64,000 bases of DNA from Bostrychus sinensis (GCA_020698575.1 CM036245.1:35083148-35147147), one strand, 5' to 3'. Positions 10,701 to 23,205 are shown, counted from the first letter of the stretch. Notes: generated by a model from the letters alone, not told the origin. Numbers and translations: made by a program.

Positions 10701-11567
10701 CTTTAGCGGCGTTCTCCTGCAGGCTGATGTCCCGAGCGTTCCGCGAGAACCGTATCCCCCTGTACTCCTGCTCTCGTATGTACACGATCACCACCCCCAG
10801 AGAGGACTGCGCTGGGTTCCCCTGGTCCATGGCTTGTACTATCAACGTCCTCTGACTCTGCGTTAGTCCCTGCAGCTTCTCCGTGGCCTGGATGTCTCCT
10901 GTCAGTGAATTTATGGTGAACCCTCTCACTGGATTGGCAAAACGATAAAACACCGAACCGTTAGCGCCGAAATCCTTATCCTCGGCCCTCATCGTGGCCA
11001 GAACTCTGCGGCTGGACACGCTGTTGACGGAGATGTTTAGTATGAGCGGATCTTGGATGAAGTAGGGCGCATTGTCGTTCACGTCTTGGATATAAACCGT
11101 GACTTGGGCGGTGGAATTGCGAGGATTGGCCGGCGATGAGTCAATGGCATAAACGTCAAAAGTATAGGACGCAACTTTTTCTCTATCCAAAGGCGCAGCG
11201 GTGATGATCCGACCTGTATTTTGGTCGATAATAAACATACTCTTTGACCCTTGGCTTAAGAAGTACACCACTTGACTGTTAGGGCCCTGGTCTAGATCGA
11301 CGGCTTTCACCTCCACGACCAGAGAACCGATGGGGACGTCCTCCGAGATGTCGGCGGTGTAGGCGCTGCTCTCGAACTGCGGGCTGTGGTCGTTGATGTC
11401 CAGGACGGTGACTTCCACAGAGGTGGTGCTGCTCAGAGGAGGGACGCCCTGGTCCGAAGCCACGACAGTGAGAGTGTAGCCGGCTTTGCGCTCTCTGTCT
11501 AATGGACGAGAAGTGGACAGGACACCAGAGCGTCGGTCCAGGTGGAAGTCTCCGGATAGGTCTCCAG
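10701..11567 (-). CDS. dchs1: dchs1 exon 12 (two complete and parts of two more EC repeats)
   Basis: 867 bp, phase 1 in and out, residues about 1186-1475. EC linkers VLDINDHSPQFESSAYTADI and IQDVNDNAPYFIQDPLILNI are clear. A third boundary, VYIREQEYRGIRFSRN, has lost the D-x-N-D-N motif, so that linker is probably calcium-poor. LDRE motifs occur twice (RPLDRERKAGY, PLDREKVASY). The acceptor is cttgcag and the donor AAAG|gttggt. Joining to exon 11 gives SYRII|AGDLSGDFHLD and to exon 13 QENAAKG|TVVTQ. Confidence 0.95.
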
Positions 11568-11963
11568 CTGCAAGACAAATAGACGACAGGGTGAGAAAAG
11601 AGAAGGTCAATGTCCCAAAGCATATAGTTGATCATAAAAACTGTATAGAGGGTTACCATCGACAAAACCTAATGTTAAAACACTGGCACTAGAACTGTTT
11701 TGTTTTTTTTTAGAATAAACTATGTGGCGCAGATACTTCAAATCTGTAGTCAAGTGAAAGTACTATTTCAGGAGGTTAGATCCAGTGCATAGTGTCATCG
11801 TGTACTTGGGCAAGACACTTCATCCCCATTGCATACACCAGTCACAGTACATGGCTGGGCATCTGGTGTAAAAACGAGCCAAATCACTGTGCGATTGTAT
11901 TGCTGTGGTGACCCCATAAGAAAGCAACCGAAAGGTGAAAAATAAAGACAAGAAAATCTAAAG

Positions 11964-12019
<56 letters not shown>

Positions 12020-12782
12020 GTTCATGGACTATTTACTGTTTAACATTGTAAAGCACTTTCTTTGACTCTGATTATTGTTAAGTGCTATAAAAATAAAACT
12101 TGATTGATTGATTTGATTTACTTTAGCACCGAGGTCAACCTAGTTAACATTTTCCCTCCAAAAATATTCAAGTCAGCGTATATTGCAGAAAATGTACTCA
12201 CAATTTTCTTCACAATATATATTTAAGTAAATTACTTTCCTGTAAATTGTATATAGTTACTTTTTACAGCCATTTTTTTTGCCAGCACAAAGAGCACACT
12301 GGTTTGTGACTTCTTGTAGCTGGATTCAAAATTTAATAGCATATCTGGTGAAATTAGTGTTGTTGCTATGAACAGAGGGCTATTCTGGTCTGTATAAAAT
12401 ATAATTAGTTTGCACTTGTTCAAGTTGACAAACGAAAATGTTTTTTGTATAATCGGTATTTCTCTATTTTATTGTCCTTGATAAAACAAACTTGTAAAAA
12501 GGAAGAGTTGGTTGCCATCTAAACCAACATAAACAGTTGGTTCAGATCAGAGGGGGGGTTATTTAGCAAATAAAAAATAGTTATCATTTAGAAAAGTTAT
12601 CACTTAGAAAAACTTAAGGGGCATTTATGTGTCGTGTAGCTGTGTATACAGTTCTGCTTCTGATTTTACCTTCAAATGCAGGATAACCAGCTGGGATATT
12701 GAACTACTACAAGTAACTAAAAACTAAGAGTATCGTAATAAGACAGCAAATAGTTGTTTTCATGCATCAGATGAACCTTCAC
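11568..12782 (-). other. dchs1 intron 11
   Basis: 1215 bp intron with a SINE-like fragment (about 11795-11935, containing 'cttgggcaagacacttca'), a (CTA)n microsatellite and AT-rich remainder. Confidence 0.82.
11964..12016. repeat. (CTA)n microsatellite
   Basis: About 17-18 tandem CTA units, uninterrupted. It generates a spurious poly-serine open frame on the minus strand. Confidence 0.95.
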
Positions 12783-12992
12783 CTATGATTCTGTAGCTAA
12801 TATCGCCACTGGATCCTGTGTCCTGGTCAGTGGCTCTCAGAGTAAACAGAGGCAGTGGCTCCGTGTTCTCAGGGACCTCTGCGCTGTAGAACAGACGTCC
12901 GAACACTGGCGCATGGTCGTTCTCATCCAACACTTGGATCTTCACTGTGGTTTTAGCATAATTTGGGGGAAGGCCTCCATCTTTTGCATAAA
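12783..12992 (-). CDS. dchs1: dchs1 exon 11 (EC repeat linker and next repeat start)
   Basis: 210 bp, phase 1 in and out, residues about 1116-1186. It codes VYAKDGGLPPNYAKTTVKIQ, the linker VLDENDHAPVFGRLFYSAEV, and ATDQDTGSSGDISYRII. The acceptor is gttttcacag and the donor CATAG|gtgaag. The intron to exon 10 is only 73 bp. Confidence 0.94.
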
Positions 12993-13065
12993 CTGTGAAA
13001 ACAAACACAGTATGAGTCATAAACAGACAGAGTATGTGTTACATAACAGAGTGAGCTGGCAGTAC

Positions 13066-13191
13066 CTGTGAGAGTGTAGGCCTCCTGCACCTCTCTGTCC
13101 AGAGACTTGGTGCTGCTGATGACTCCTGTTACAGGGTTGATGCTGAAGTAATCCTCAGAAATGCCACCATATGTCACCTGCGCATTGGTTC
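13066..13191 (-). CDS. dchs1: dchs1 exon 10 (EC repeat core)
   Basis: 126 bp, phase 1 in and out, residues about 1074-1116. It codes TNAQVTYGGISEDYFSINPV then TGVISSTKSLDREVQEAYTLT: the D-x-x-T-G-x-I and LDRE motifs of one EC repeat. The acceptor is ttctaaag and the donor CACAG|gtactg. It joins exon 9 as AADLDLG|TNAQVTYGG. Confidence 0.93.
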
Positions 13192-16100
13192 CTTTAGAAA
13201 AAAGCAAACAGTTATCATCCCCTTAGAATTATAGGTTTCTATCTGCATTCTGAGTAGTTTTGAGATATTTAAGTTTAAAGTTTTGACCGTAAAAATGGCA
13301 AAACTGATATGAGGAAAATATTTCTTTATCACATGGGAATTAAAGGCACCTTAAAGAGACCGTAAATACTGTATATAATTTAAAATCTTTCAAACTTTTG
13401 AAGTAGGACTTTTGAGAACCAGTCTTCCGCAGATAGAACCTTCTAATTCTGCGTACCCAGAATTCAGTTGGAATTAAAAGATTCTATTCTAAAAAACATA
13501 CAAAAATCAATAAGTTTCATTTCAGCAGGCAACTTATTTATATAATTTAACTGTTTTTAAGACTACATCACACATTTGAAAGTAAAATGCACTTTGACAA
13601 TATTTAATCTAGCAGTAGCTCTATACTTTAATGTTTAACACGTTATACTTTTTTATACTATGTTTATACTTGTCCACTGTAAAAATAATATATAGACTAC
13701 AGTTACTCTACACTTTTTATATTTTCAGTTCTTTTCTCCAGACCAATAAAACTAACTCGCCTTTTTTGGTGTCTGTTCTAAAATCAAATTAACTTTACCA
13801 AATTAAAGTTTGACAATGCAGATAGAACTTTTTATTTTCCCAAAATTACAAAACGAATAAAACTAGAAAAAAAACTTTGATATAGTGTAGATAAAGTAGG
13901 AACAAGAATATATGTATAACTCAATTTTGACAAAATAATATAATTCTAAGGGGATGTTTTTGACATTGGAATAGACATAACTTATTTTATGCATATATAG
14001 TTTGTATATTATAGCACAAGGTAAGATGGATAAAAAATGAAATATAGTGCTTTGTAAAAAACAGAATCATGAGACATGTGGGTCACAATTTATCCTCTAG
14101 GACCCTAGAGACTCTAGATCCTTTTCTTAGGCTGCTGCTTGAAAACAACATGCCCAAAAATGAAACGTATATCTCTGCAACTACTTGATCTATAGGAGTA
14201 ATCTTAATATCTATAAAAAGGTAACATTTGTGAGATTTTTATTGAGGTGTCTTCACCAATATAGATGTCACTGGATCAGAGTAAATAAACACAGAACACA
14301 GACATTAAAAAAAAAACATTTCCACCTAATAAAATTTTAATGTTTAAAGGTTTTAGTGCAGATATGTTTAATTATGTGTATGCGTTGTATGTATTTTTGC
14401 TAAATTCCAGTTTAGTAGCTTGTTGTTGAAACAGTGTTCAATTTGGGGAGAAAATGGTTCTCATGGGATTTTAGCCAAGCCCCTTCTGGTAATGTGCGTA
14501 TGCTACATGATTATCTTACTCAACTAGTTCATGTTTACCTTACATAATATGGTGTAGTTTCATGGTGCATGCCCTAGAACCTTAGCAGAGCCATTTTTGG
14601 GTGTGCTAGGGTTCAGTGGGTAACAGTGATAGCTTTGTCCTTCAGTGTATTGCACACATCATATGTTAATTGTTTCACTGTGAGTGCCTATGGAAGCCCT
14701 GCAGAGACATGCCATTTTGTATTCAAATGTAATAAAAACAGGACAGATGATAGGAAAAACATTCAATTTCATAAATTCCAGTTGCATGCCCAAACAGAAA
14801 CTTAAGTGTCCTTCTCTTTCAGAAATGCTTAGTTTTGTCCTCTCTGGGCTGTTGTAGGAACAGGTAGTAATAGAACAAATAGCACCAAGTGGTTGTATGG
14901 ATCTTTTGATGCCTATTTTACAAAGTTGGGCACCAACAAAGTGTTATTTAGTTGCTTTTATACCCTATAAAGATTAATGTGTTCAGCTTTGTTCCACTAT
15001 ATGCTACAATGTTTTACCCAACTGTCCAACAACACAAACATAAAACCATGAGGTTTAGCCATTTTAATGTGGAAATATTCAAATAGCTTCAGGTGCCATT
15101 ATATCATCACCATGTGATTTTCCTACCCCATAGGCTTGTACTGTATACGTCTCATGTTGTGCTGCCTAAGCATTTGGCAGAGCTGAAGCCCCATTCAGGT
15201 GTCTGTGTGCCAGATTGCGTGCTAACACAAAGCAGCCTGGCAACCTCACCTGTTTACTCCAATAATTACATTTGAAGGGAAAACTTTATATCCCCCCATT
15301 TTATTTGCTTCTTACTAAGATCTGGGGAATGTGGTGTTTTTGTAGCAGCCCAAAAATATTAAAGTGAATAATGAGAATCAATATTACGATTGGCGGCAAA
15401 GTGGGTAGGACACTCATCTCACAGGGTTCAAACTAGTAAGAGCAGCAGTGGTAGTAATAGTAATATCAGTAGCAATAGTACTACTAGAAGTAAAAATAGT
15501 TGTACATTTAGCTGTGCCACTACAAAAATTCAACTCAAAGCAATTTGTACTGAAGGAGACATGGTGACAAAGTGGTTAGCATTACTGCCTCACAGCAAGA
15601 AGGTCCCAGGTTCATATCCCAGACTGTGTTGGACCTTTCTGTGTGGAGTTTACATGTTCTCACCGAGTCTGGGTGAGTTATCTTCAGGTAATCTTGTTTC
15701 TACCATCAACCTCAAATCATGCAGGCTAATTCCTGAGCTAGGTACTCCTGACCAGGCTCAGGTCTGGAGAAGGGTCCCACTACTGACAGGGTGCCCCAGT
15801 CCCATTGAAGGATAGGTTAAATGCATAGAACCAATTTTTCCTGCGCGACCAATAAGGTATACGTTATTTTAAGTAAACTTTACATTGAAGACGTTTGACC
15901 TTATCATGTTTTATTTTCCTTAAGTAATACTTTTGCTGAATATCTTAACTTCTGCTTGCAAAAATATTATTTAAGTAACAATATTTTAACTTCCTCCAAC
16001 TCTGAATTCATGAACAAAACTCTCTTGAAGCACAAAATGTCTTCAGCAGCTGGTCAATGATTTAAGACCATGGCCAGAAAAAGCCAAAGGCATGACTGAA

Positions 16101-16462
16101 AGAAGCAACAAAAAAAAAAAAAGTTTAGAAAAGAGTTTTCTCCTTTAAGTCATGTTTTTGGCTTTTCATAATTGTAGTCTTCAACTTTTGTCCATCTGCC
16201 CAACAGACCTTTCACTTTTCAGTCCAGGTTTTATAAAATGCTTTACATCTGTCTGTATTTTTTGCTACTGTTTTTTCTTTTTCCTTTTCAAAGCTCCACT
16301 TACAACCTGTTTAAGATCCACTACAGTGAAAGTTTAATCTTTCTTTTTTTCCCAACCATATGATTTTGACTAGGAGGAATGTATCTTAGCATTTTATAGC
16401 TAGAATAATTTTTTTTGTAATGAATTGCTGACATATTATTACCAAGGCTACTGTGCACATAC
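13192..16462 (-). other. dchs1 intron 9
   Basis: 3271 bp intron. From 13192 to 15380 it is AT-rich with no repeat I can name. From 15390 to 15850 it holds a short (TAG)n-rich segment and a tRNA-SINE. No gene was seen. Confidence 0.82.
15558..15845 (+). mobile_element. tRNA-derived SINE copy
   Basis: Pol III-like boxes are visible: 'gtggttagcattactgcc' (A-box region) and 'ggttcatatccc' (decayed B box GGTTCRANYCC). The tail contains 'gtactcctgaccaggctcaggtctggagaagggtccc', also found at 23484-23520 and, reversed, at 29330-29400. The boundaries are approximate. Confidence 0.65.
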
Positions 16463-16702
16463 CCAGGTCGAGGTCGGCGGCAGAGACAGTCAGAACGCTG
16501 CTCCCGGGAGGTTGGTTTTCTAAGACGTGCGCTTCATAGTGGTTATCTTCGAACCAGGGCACCTCGTCATTAACGTCGATCACGTGCACACACAGCGTCT
16601 GGGTGGAGGAGCGCTGCGGTGTCCCATGATCCTCGGCGATTACAGTGAGGTTAAAGACGTCCTGCTCCTCACGGTCCAGAGGTTTGAAAATAGACAGGGA
16701 GC
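16463..16702 (-). CDS. dchs1: dchs1 exon 9 (EC linker DVNDEVPWF)
   Basis: 240 bp, phase 1 in and out, residues about 994-1074. It codes SLSIFKPLDREEQDVFNLTV, IAEDHGTPQRSSTQTL, the linker VIDVNDEVPWFEDNHYEAHV and LENQPPGSSVLTVSAADLDLG. The linker has NDE in place of the usual NDN. The acceptor is tgtctgcag and the donor CTGG|gtatgt. It follows a 17.7 kb intron, and the join NPNTG|SLSIFKPLDRE is exactly the expected EC strand order, so no exon is missing in between. Confidence 0.94.
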
Positions 16703-17223
16703 CTGCAGACAGGAGAGGAACAGGGAGAAATGTGAGATCCAAAAGTGTGTGTGTGGAGCTGAATGGGTGGTAGTATTTCATCATAACTCAAGGAGATTTT
16801 TTGGGCAGAGCATTTTCCAGGACTTTTCAAGGCCATTATCATTTCTTCTCCTTACCGCTGTTTCCTTCAGTGATTCTTCTGTCTCTATCTGACCCTATCC
16901 TATGCACCCTCTTAGGTCTTCCTCCTGCCTGGTAGCCCTAACCTCAGTATCTATGTATTATACATAATACTTTCTGAGTACATTTTCTAAAACATATATT
17001 CATTTGAGTAAACATGTAAGGATCTCTTTAACGATCTAAAAGAGTAAAAGTACTTTTGACCTCAGTGGGTGGTATTGTGCTTGCCTTGCAACCAGAAGTT
17101 TTGGATTTGAGCCCAGATATGGGACAGTTGTAGTATTAATATTACAAGTAGTAGTGTTTTACTGAGCAACCTAAAAATAGTAATGTGAACTTTGCATTCA
17201 ATATTGATTATTATTATAATTAA

Positions 17224-17686
17224 AGGGGCTATATTATGCATTTATACATATTTTTAAACCTATCTTGTTCACCTCTAGAACAGCAGTTCACATTTTACAA
17301 CCTTTAAAAACATTATCTGACTAAAAGAGAATGTTTTTAAAAAGTACTCTACAGGTGCCATAAAGAAACAGGTGAAAAGACCAGCAGAGTGCAATTCTGT
17401 TGCTCTCTTTTGAACAAAAACACTGAAAAAAACTTTTTGAATGAGAGCAGATGTAGATTGCTTGTTGTAGCTTCCTGAGGTGGGCAGGGTTTCATAGGAG
17501 AGGTGGGGGTTCATGGAACTTAGCATTCTGAGGCCTCAGAAAGGCCATGCCAGGGAAAACAAGCAAACAATCAAACAGGCGTGAATAAAACAAAAAAACA
17601 ACTGCAGGCATGTTTTTAATGAGGGAACAACATTATGACATGGTAGAATGCAAAGAAAAAAGTTGATTTTGCATAATATAGCCCCT
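17224..17686. mobile_element. TTAA-flanked MITE, family 1, copy A
   Basis: The ends AGGGGCTATATTATGCA and TTGCATAATATAGCCCCT are inverted repeats flanked on each side by TTAA (17220-17223 and 17687-17690). TTAA duplication points to the piggyBac or Kolobok superfamily. 463 bp with no transposase. Interior sequence is shared with copies at 50803, 62270 and 37609. Confidence 0.85.
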
Positions 17687-17688
<2 letters not shown>

Positions 17689-17719
<31 letters not shown>

Positions 17720-17741
17720 GTAGTAGTAGTAATAATAATAT
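17689..17741. repeat. (TAA)n/(TAG)n microsatellite
   Basis: A TAA run followed by TAG and TAA units, directly abutting the right TTAA of the neighbouring MITE. Confidence 0.9.
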
Positions 17742-17799
17742 TTGATTGATTGGTCAAAGATTATGATGATAATGTTGAATACTTATAGTTGTATAGTTT

Positions 17800-18015
17800 T
17801 CATCATTCATTCATCTTCTTCCACTTATTTCCCAGAGGTCGCAGGTGGAGCCTATCCCAGTCACTATGGGCCTTAGGCAGGGTACAGCCTGGCCAGTGGC
17901 CAGTAAGCCCCAGAGCTGACACAGAGAGACACATTAACAGACAACCATTCACTCTCACATTCATTCACTAGGGGTATTTTAGAGTCACCAATTCTCCTAA
18001 CACCTGCATGTCTTT
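17800..18015 (-). mobile_element. tRNA-SINE family fragment (truncated)
   Basis: It shares 'tggagcctatcccag', 'gacaaccattcactctcacattcattcacta' (as two segments) and 'cacctgcatgtcttt' with the complete SINE at 45778-46632 in the same orientation. The tRNA-derived head is missing, so the copy is truncated at its 5' end. Confidence 0.7.
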
Positions 18016-19018
18016 GTATGGTGGAAGGAAGCATCACAGAGAGTAAAATAGCAGTATCAGTACGTAAGAGTATGAATTTTGAGTACTTCTACATTCTCCT
18101 ATTTATTTGTGTTTTTTTCTCATTTTCCTTGACTGAAACCTGCCATTCAATGTCTCCCAGCCCTGCATGGGAACCCCACAAGCATCTCTACCATCCCACT
18201 ATTCAAACCCCACCAGTCTAAAAAAATCTCACTATCAAAGGCGATAAAACTCAGCCACACTGGTATGTAATGCAGCCACTCAAAAAGCCAAGTGTCAAAT
18301 GTTGCCGTGAGAGACTGAAATCTGCGTTTAATCTCCTCCACACACTCTGTGCCCTGCCTACCTGAAGCTACCACCGCCATCACTGCTGCTGCAAACCAAC
18401 CACAGTTTACGAGACTTTCCACAGCCGCTCACAAAGAAGCCGTAAACACAGGCTGCAAGACACGCAACCGCCCAAACCTTCCGTGCACCGGCCAAATTAG
18501 GGTCACCCTCGCCTTTTCATTATCCTGCCCCGAGAGGCTGTGCCCACGTCGATTCAATTTCGATTTCATGCTTTGAAATGAGATGCAACTGTTAAAAAAA
18601 GGAGGCGGAAAGTTGTGCTTGTTTTGAACTTCTGGAGAGTGAGTTTAGAGAATTAAGAGAACTTGCCCCAGAGCTTTTAATCTGCTCGGAGTTAAAGGCT
18701 CCCGTGTGATTCCAAGTGTGTACACGTCACCCAATAACACATGGGGAGAGAAATCATGGAAAAGTTGGAGGCAAAGTTTGTGTTCTGCAGAGGTGGATAA
18801 TAACTAAATCAACTTTTACTTGGGTCATTTACTTTTTTTCATAAACTTCATTTTATGTAAGAGCATTTTTCACAAACAAATTGTACTTTTACTCAGGTAC
18901 TTTTTTTCATTTTTGGCTGCTCCATGTTACTTATTTGGGGTTGCCAAAGCAAACCAGCTGCACAGTGATCTGGCAGGTTTTTAGCCCTGATGCCCTGCAT
19001 GATGCAACCAGCCACACA

Positions 19019-19570
19019 CAGTGCCTACAAAAAGTATTTACCCGCCTAGCATTTTTCCTTTATTTTTGCCTTACAACCAGGACTTGCTCCCAATGGATCA
19101 TTGGGAGGTTTCTGTCAGTCACTTTACATCACATGACAACAACTATGATGCAAAATATTTTTTATTGAATTGAAGTTTTATTTTTTTATTTATTGTTTTT
19201 TTTTTTATTGCAAATGAGAGATATGACAGAAAAACAGAATACTTGAGCGTGCAGAAGTGATGGAACCATGCACTCCACAGAGCTGGGCTGTGTGGAAGAG
19301 AGGCCAGGAGAAAGCCACTGATTGGAGAAAATAATAAAAAAGCATGCTTTGTGTTTGCCAAAAGGCACATGGGAGACTCCCCAAACACGGGATGGTCCTC
19401 TGATCAGATGCAATCAAAATGAGCCATCAATGAAAAATGCTATGACTAGCACAAACCCAACACCTGCCCCTCTCTAAAGTGAACCCTCCCAATGATCCAT
19501 TTCAATTCCTGGTTGCAAAGCAACTATAAAGGAAAAATGCTAAGGTGGTCAATATTTTTTATAGGCAGTG
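19019..19570. mobile_element. Tc1/mariner-like element, long inverted ends
   Basis: The left end CAGTGCCTACAAAAAGTATT and the right end (reverse complement CACTGCCTATAAAAAATATT) extend as imperfect inverted repeats for about 80 bp, through 'tagcatttttcctttat' and 'atggatcattgggagg'. This end sequence is typical of Tc1-like elements in fish. 552 bp, with no intact transposase. The flanking TA is no longer intact. Confidence 0.7.
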
Positions 19571-19875
19571 CATACTGTGACTGGAGTAGGTAAAGTGGGT
19601 GGAGTGTCTTGCCCAGGGACACAACGAACCATTGACTCTCCAGTTGGTGGGTGAATGCTTAACCCACTGCACTGCCGCCTCTATTTATTTTTTGACCTTT
19701 ATGGCACAGTTGTAAGAACACTTCAGAAGGTCCTGAGTTAGCCTCAAAAGGACAGTAGTAGTAGTAGGGAGAGGTGGAAAGTGACTAGATACATACTTTA
19801 AGTACTTTAACTTTTTAATATAGAATATGTACTTAATGAGTAAATTTTCATATACTTTTACTCAAGAAAAATGTA

Positions 19876-19919
19876 AGAATCTCTAACTAAGCAAATGTAT
19901 TTGCTTAGTTAGAGATTCT
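19876..19919. repeat. Perfect 21-bp palindrome (2-bp loop)
   Basis: The arms at 19876-19896 and 19899-19919 are exactly reverse complementary, separated by GT. A second perfect stem lies immediately next to it (19918-19976). Confidence 0.95.
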
Positions 19920-19976
19920 ACCACTAATATTATTAGGGTAATAATAGTGGTATGGTAGTAATAATATTAGTGGTAG
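19918..19976. repeat. Perfect 18-bp stem with 23-bp loop
   Basis: The arms at 19918-19935 and 19959-19976 are exact reverse complements (core CCACTAATATTATTA). The loop is also AT-rich. It overlaps the end of the preceding palindrome by two bases. Confidence 0.93.
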
Positions 19977-20162
19977 GAGCAGTAGTAGTAACAGTAGTAG
20001 AAGTACCAATACTAGTAGTGATACCCGCAAGTATTTTCTTCTGAAGTGAAATTTACACTTGATGTTTTTACTTTTAAGTTACAATTTTGCAGGGTACACT
20101 TCTACTTGGATTGTATTCTTTTGCAGTAAAAGCACTGATATGAAGTACTTTCACCTCTCGTA

Positions 20163-20428
20163 GTAGTTGTCTGTGTAGGTTCTCAGTCATCCAGGAGAAT
20201 TCAGTGAAAAAGATTAAACAAGAAAATCATCTGGACAAGGTTTGTTTTCAAACTTACACTTGATGTTTTAACTTAAATTTTTTTGTATTCTTTTGCAGTA
20301 ATGGCATTGATTTGAAGTACTTATTTCACCTCTTCTATTAGTCTTCTATGTAGGTTCTCAGTCATCCAGGAGAACTCAGTAAAAAAGGTTAAACAAGAGG
20401 GTCATCTGGATAAGGTTTGTTTTCTTCG
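20163..20428. repeat. Tandem direct repeat of about 88 bp, two copies
   Basis: 'gtgtaggttctcagtcatcc...atctggacaaggtttgtttt' at 20172-20250 is repeated as 'atgtaggttctcagtcatcc...atctggataaggtttgtttt' at 20349-20424. An inverted piece, 'aaacaaaccttgtccagatgatc', follows at 20508-20530. Probably a degraded interspersed element. Confidence 0.7.
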
Positions 20429-21804
20429 GCCCAAGCACTTAATCTTTTTCAGCCATTCTCACTAGAAATGATCAAATCCTTGGGATAAACGACAGAATCT
20501 CTTCTAAAAACAAACCTTGTCCAGATGATCTTCTTGACTACTGGCATTACAATAGATTTTACTGAGCTGGAATTACAAAATAATACTGTTACTTCTACTT
20601 GAAACATGTTTATATGAAGTAACAGCGCTTTATTTTTCACTAAAGATCTTCTGCCTCTGGCATTTGACTGTTTCCCATTCCTTCATCTGAAGAGTACGCG
20701 GTGTGTGGAGGAGGTTAGCTGAAGTGGCTACAGGGCAACAAACACATTTATCAACATTTGTTTTTAAGTCAGAAGATTTTGCTTTTCATCTGAGCCTGTT
20801 AGTCACTGAGCTAAAACAATATTCCAGATGCTTTTAAAGAACAAAAACTAATTTCACAACATGCAAGTGATCCATGCTCATGTGTAAGGCTTGTTTGCTA
20901 CAGCCCAAAGACATACAGAAGATAGTAATAAACCAATAAACTAGAAGCACTTGGAGAGCACAACGAAGATATTGGCCCGATCTTGTAGTGGTAAAGACAT
21001 AGCCAAGACCTGGGCATGAAGCAGGGATCTTCTAGTTCAGGGGTAAATTCTATGTCTATTGAGTTACATAGAGTTTATATCTTATTGACTAATAGTAAGA
21101 AAACCACCAAAACTAATCGCCTAAAAAACAAACTAACAAAAACAAAAAAACAGACTAGATCTCCTGTCCTGACGGAACTGCAGAAGGAGTCCACTCTCAG
21201 GACAGCCAGGCCACGCAGTAGATGGGTCCAGGACAGTTGTCCATTTGGAAATACTATGTTTTAGATGCTGCATGTGTTTTTTCTTCATTTTGTTGGCCAG
21301 AGCTCACTACATGGTACATCATTTTGACATTCATTACAACTTCACTGAGCTCCACAGCCAACATCCAGCTTAGACCAGGTGCTGACCTCTGTCTGGCCTC
21401 CACTCTGGAACCTGCACAACTTAGTTCAACAGCCAGGGATAAAAACAAGCCTGAGTATTTAGTGGCATTACTAAAGTTATTTATTGAAGTACAATTTGGA
21501 GTGCAGTTTTGACCTTGTACAGTTTTGCATAGGTAGGGTTACTTCACCATCAGAAGGTCCAGGGTTTAGTCCCAATGTTTGGATCTGTAGTAATAGCTGT
21601 AAGCTTATAGTAGTAGTAGTAGTAGGGTCACCTCACAATCAGAAAGCCAGTAGTAGCTGTAGTAGCAGGCTTATAATAGTAGCAGGAGTAGTAGTCCCCT
21701 CACAACCAGAAGGTCCAGGGTTCAGTCCCAAGGTTTGGAAATGTAAAAAATGTAGTAGTAGGCTTATAGTAATAAGTAGTAGTAGCTTTAACTGTAGGCT
21801 TGAT

Positions 21805-21806
21805 AA

Positions 21807-21839
<33 letters not shown>

Positions 21840-21840
21840 C
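21805..21840. repeat. (TAG)n microsatellite
   Basis: An uninterrupted TAG run, within a wider 21550-21850 zone of dispersed TAG runs and repeated 'ccctcacaaccagaaggtcc' segments. Confidence 0.9.
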
Positions 21841-22614
21841 TGTAATAGTAGAAATATACTAGCAGCTGTAGTATTTGATTTTGCTGTGCAATTACCAAAA
21901 AAATAAATACATACTTAAATTACTTAATTAGGTAAACTTAATCACTTTTTATTACTTTCACTCAAGCACTTCACTTTGCAGTAAAGTGCTTTTATTTTGC
22001 TTGAGTAATATTATTCTAAAGTACTTTTACTTAAGTACTTAAGTACAGGTTTTGAGTTATTTTACCACTGCACCCAAGAGTCACTAAGGTTCATATTTCA
22101 TCCCCACAAAAAAAGCTGAGCATGTGGGAAAATCCTTGATTGGCACTGCAAAAACTGTTCTTTATACGTTTAAATAAAAAATGATTCTCTTGACAGTGAA
22201 TGATGAGAATGTGTCTGATTCCATTACCTTACAGCTCCCTGTGTTGTGGTTAATGAAAGTGGGGTGTGTGGAGACGGGCCAGGGTCTGCTGTCGGTGACC
22301 CCCGAACAGAAGCCGACCAGGTGCTCACAGGATTAGCTCTGTCATCGTCTGGACAGAGAGCAGCATCGTGTATGGAAACATTTCAAGATGAACACTTGCA
22401 GCAGGCTGGAGTACATTCATGACAACGGCCGGACACTTTCATTCTCCAGGTGCTCTGGAGGGGGTATCTGTTCCTGCTCTATCTGACAATCATTCTCCAG
22501 GAATTCTTAGTACTGTTAATTTATTGAGCTGTAGGTTGTTGTTTCAGTTAGTGCAAGTTTTTATAAGCTTTCTCATTGTAAAAAAGTTAAAAGAGTTACA
22601 ATGTAAGCTTCCCA

Positions 22615-23205
22615 TACTTATGCCCCTTTTTCATTGGGGTACCAAAAGGATGCGGGCCCCCACTGGTGTTTTATTTTCTAAGTCAAAAATTAATTTTTGT
22701 CCCGTTCATGATCCCCAAAAGGCAAGGGCAATTTTTTATTTTTTTTATTTTTTCTGTTCTCTGTAACTCATTTTCTTTCTCTTCTGGCAATCTTTTTTTT
22801 TTTTTTTTTTTTTTTTGCTGAGAGAAAAGCGTAAATGACCCCTAAAAGGCAAGGAAATTAAAATAAAATAAAAATTGGCAATCTTCATTTCCCCCTTTTG
22901 AGCCCTGTGATGAAAGCTCAAAAAAAAATCTGGGGATGTGTTTTCAGTGTAATTCTCATTTCAGCCACCAAACTAATTTTACTAAACACACCACTGTGTG
23001 GCTGTTTAGCTGATTTAGTTCATAAAGTGAAAAGAAAAAAATACGGAGAGGAGAGGAGTGCTGTTACTGCGAAAGAGGGAGAAAATGACTTAAACAGAAA
23101 AAAATAATTGCCCTTGCCTTTTCGGGATCATTAACAGTAGGAAAGTTATCATTTTGTACTTAGAAAATAGTGCGCCAGTGGGGCACCCAAAAAAAATTAA
23201 TGTTG
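22615..23205. mobile_element. Inverted-repeat element of about 0.6 kb
   Basis: Left 'cccactggtgttttattttctaagt...gatccccaaaaggcaagggcaatt' matches, inverted, right 'aattgcccttgccttttcgggatc...acttagaaaatagtgcgccagtggg'. The arms are about 90-100 bp and imperfect. The interior includes a T-run and no transposase. Exact ends and target duplication were not resolved. Confidence 0.55.

Noticed and set aside
11795..12025. Poly-serine protein on the minus strand
   Set aside because: It is the translation of the (CTA)n microsatellite.
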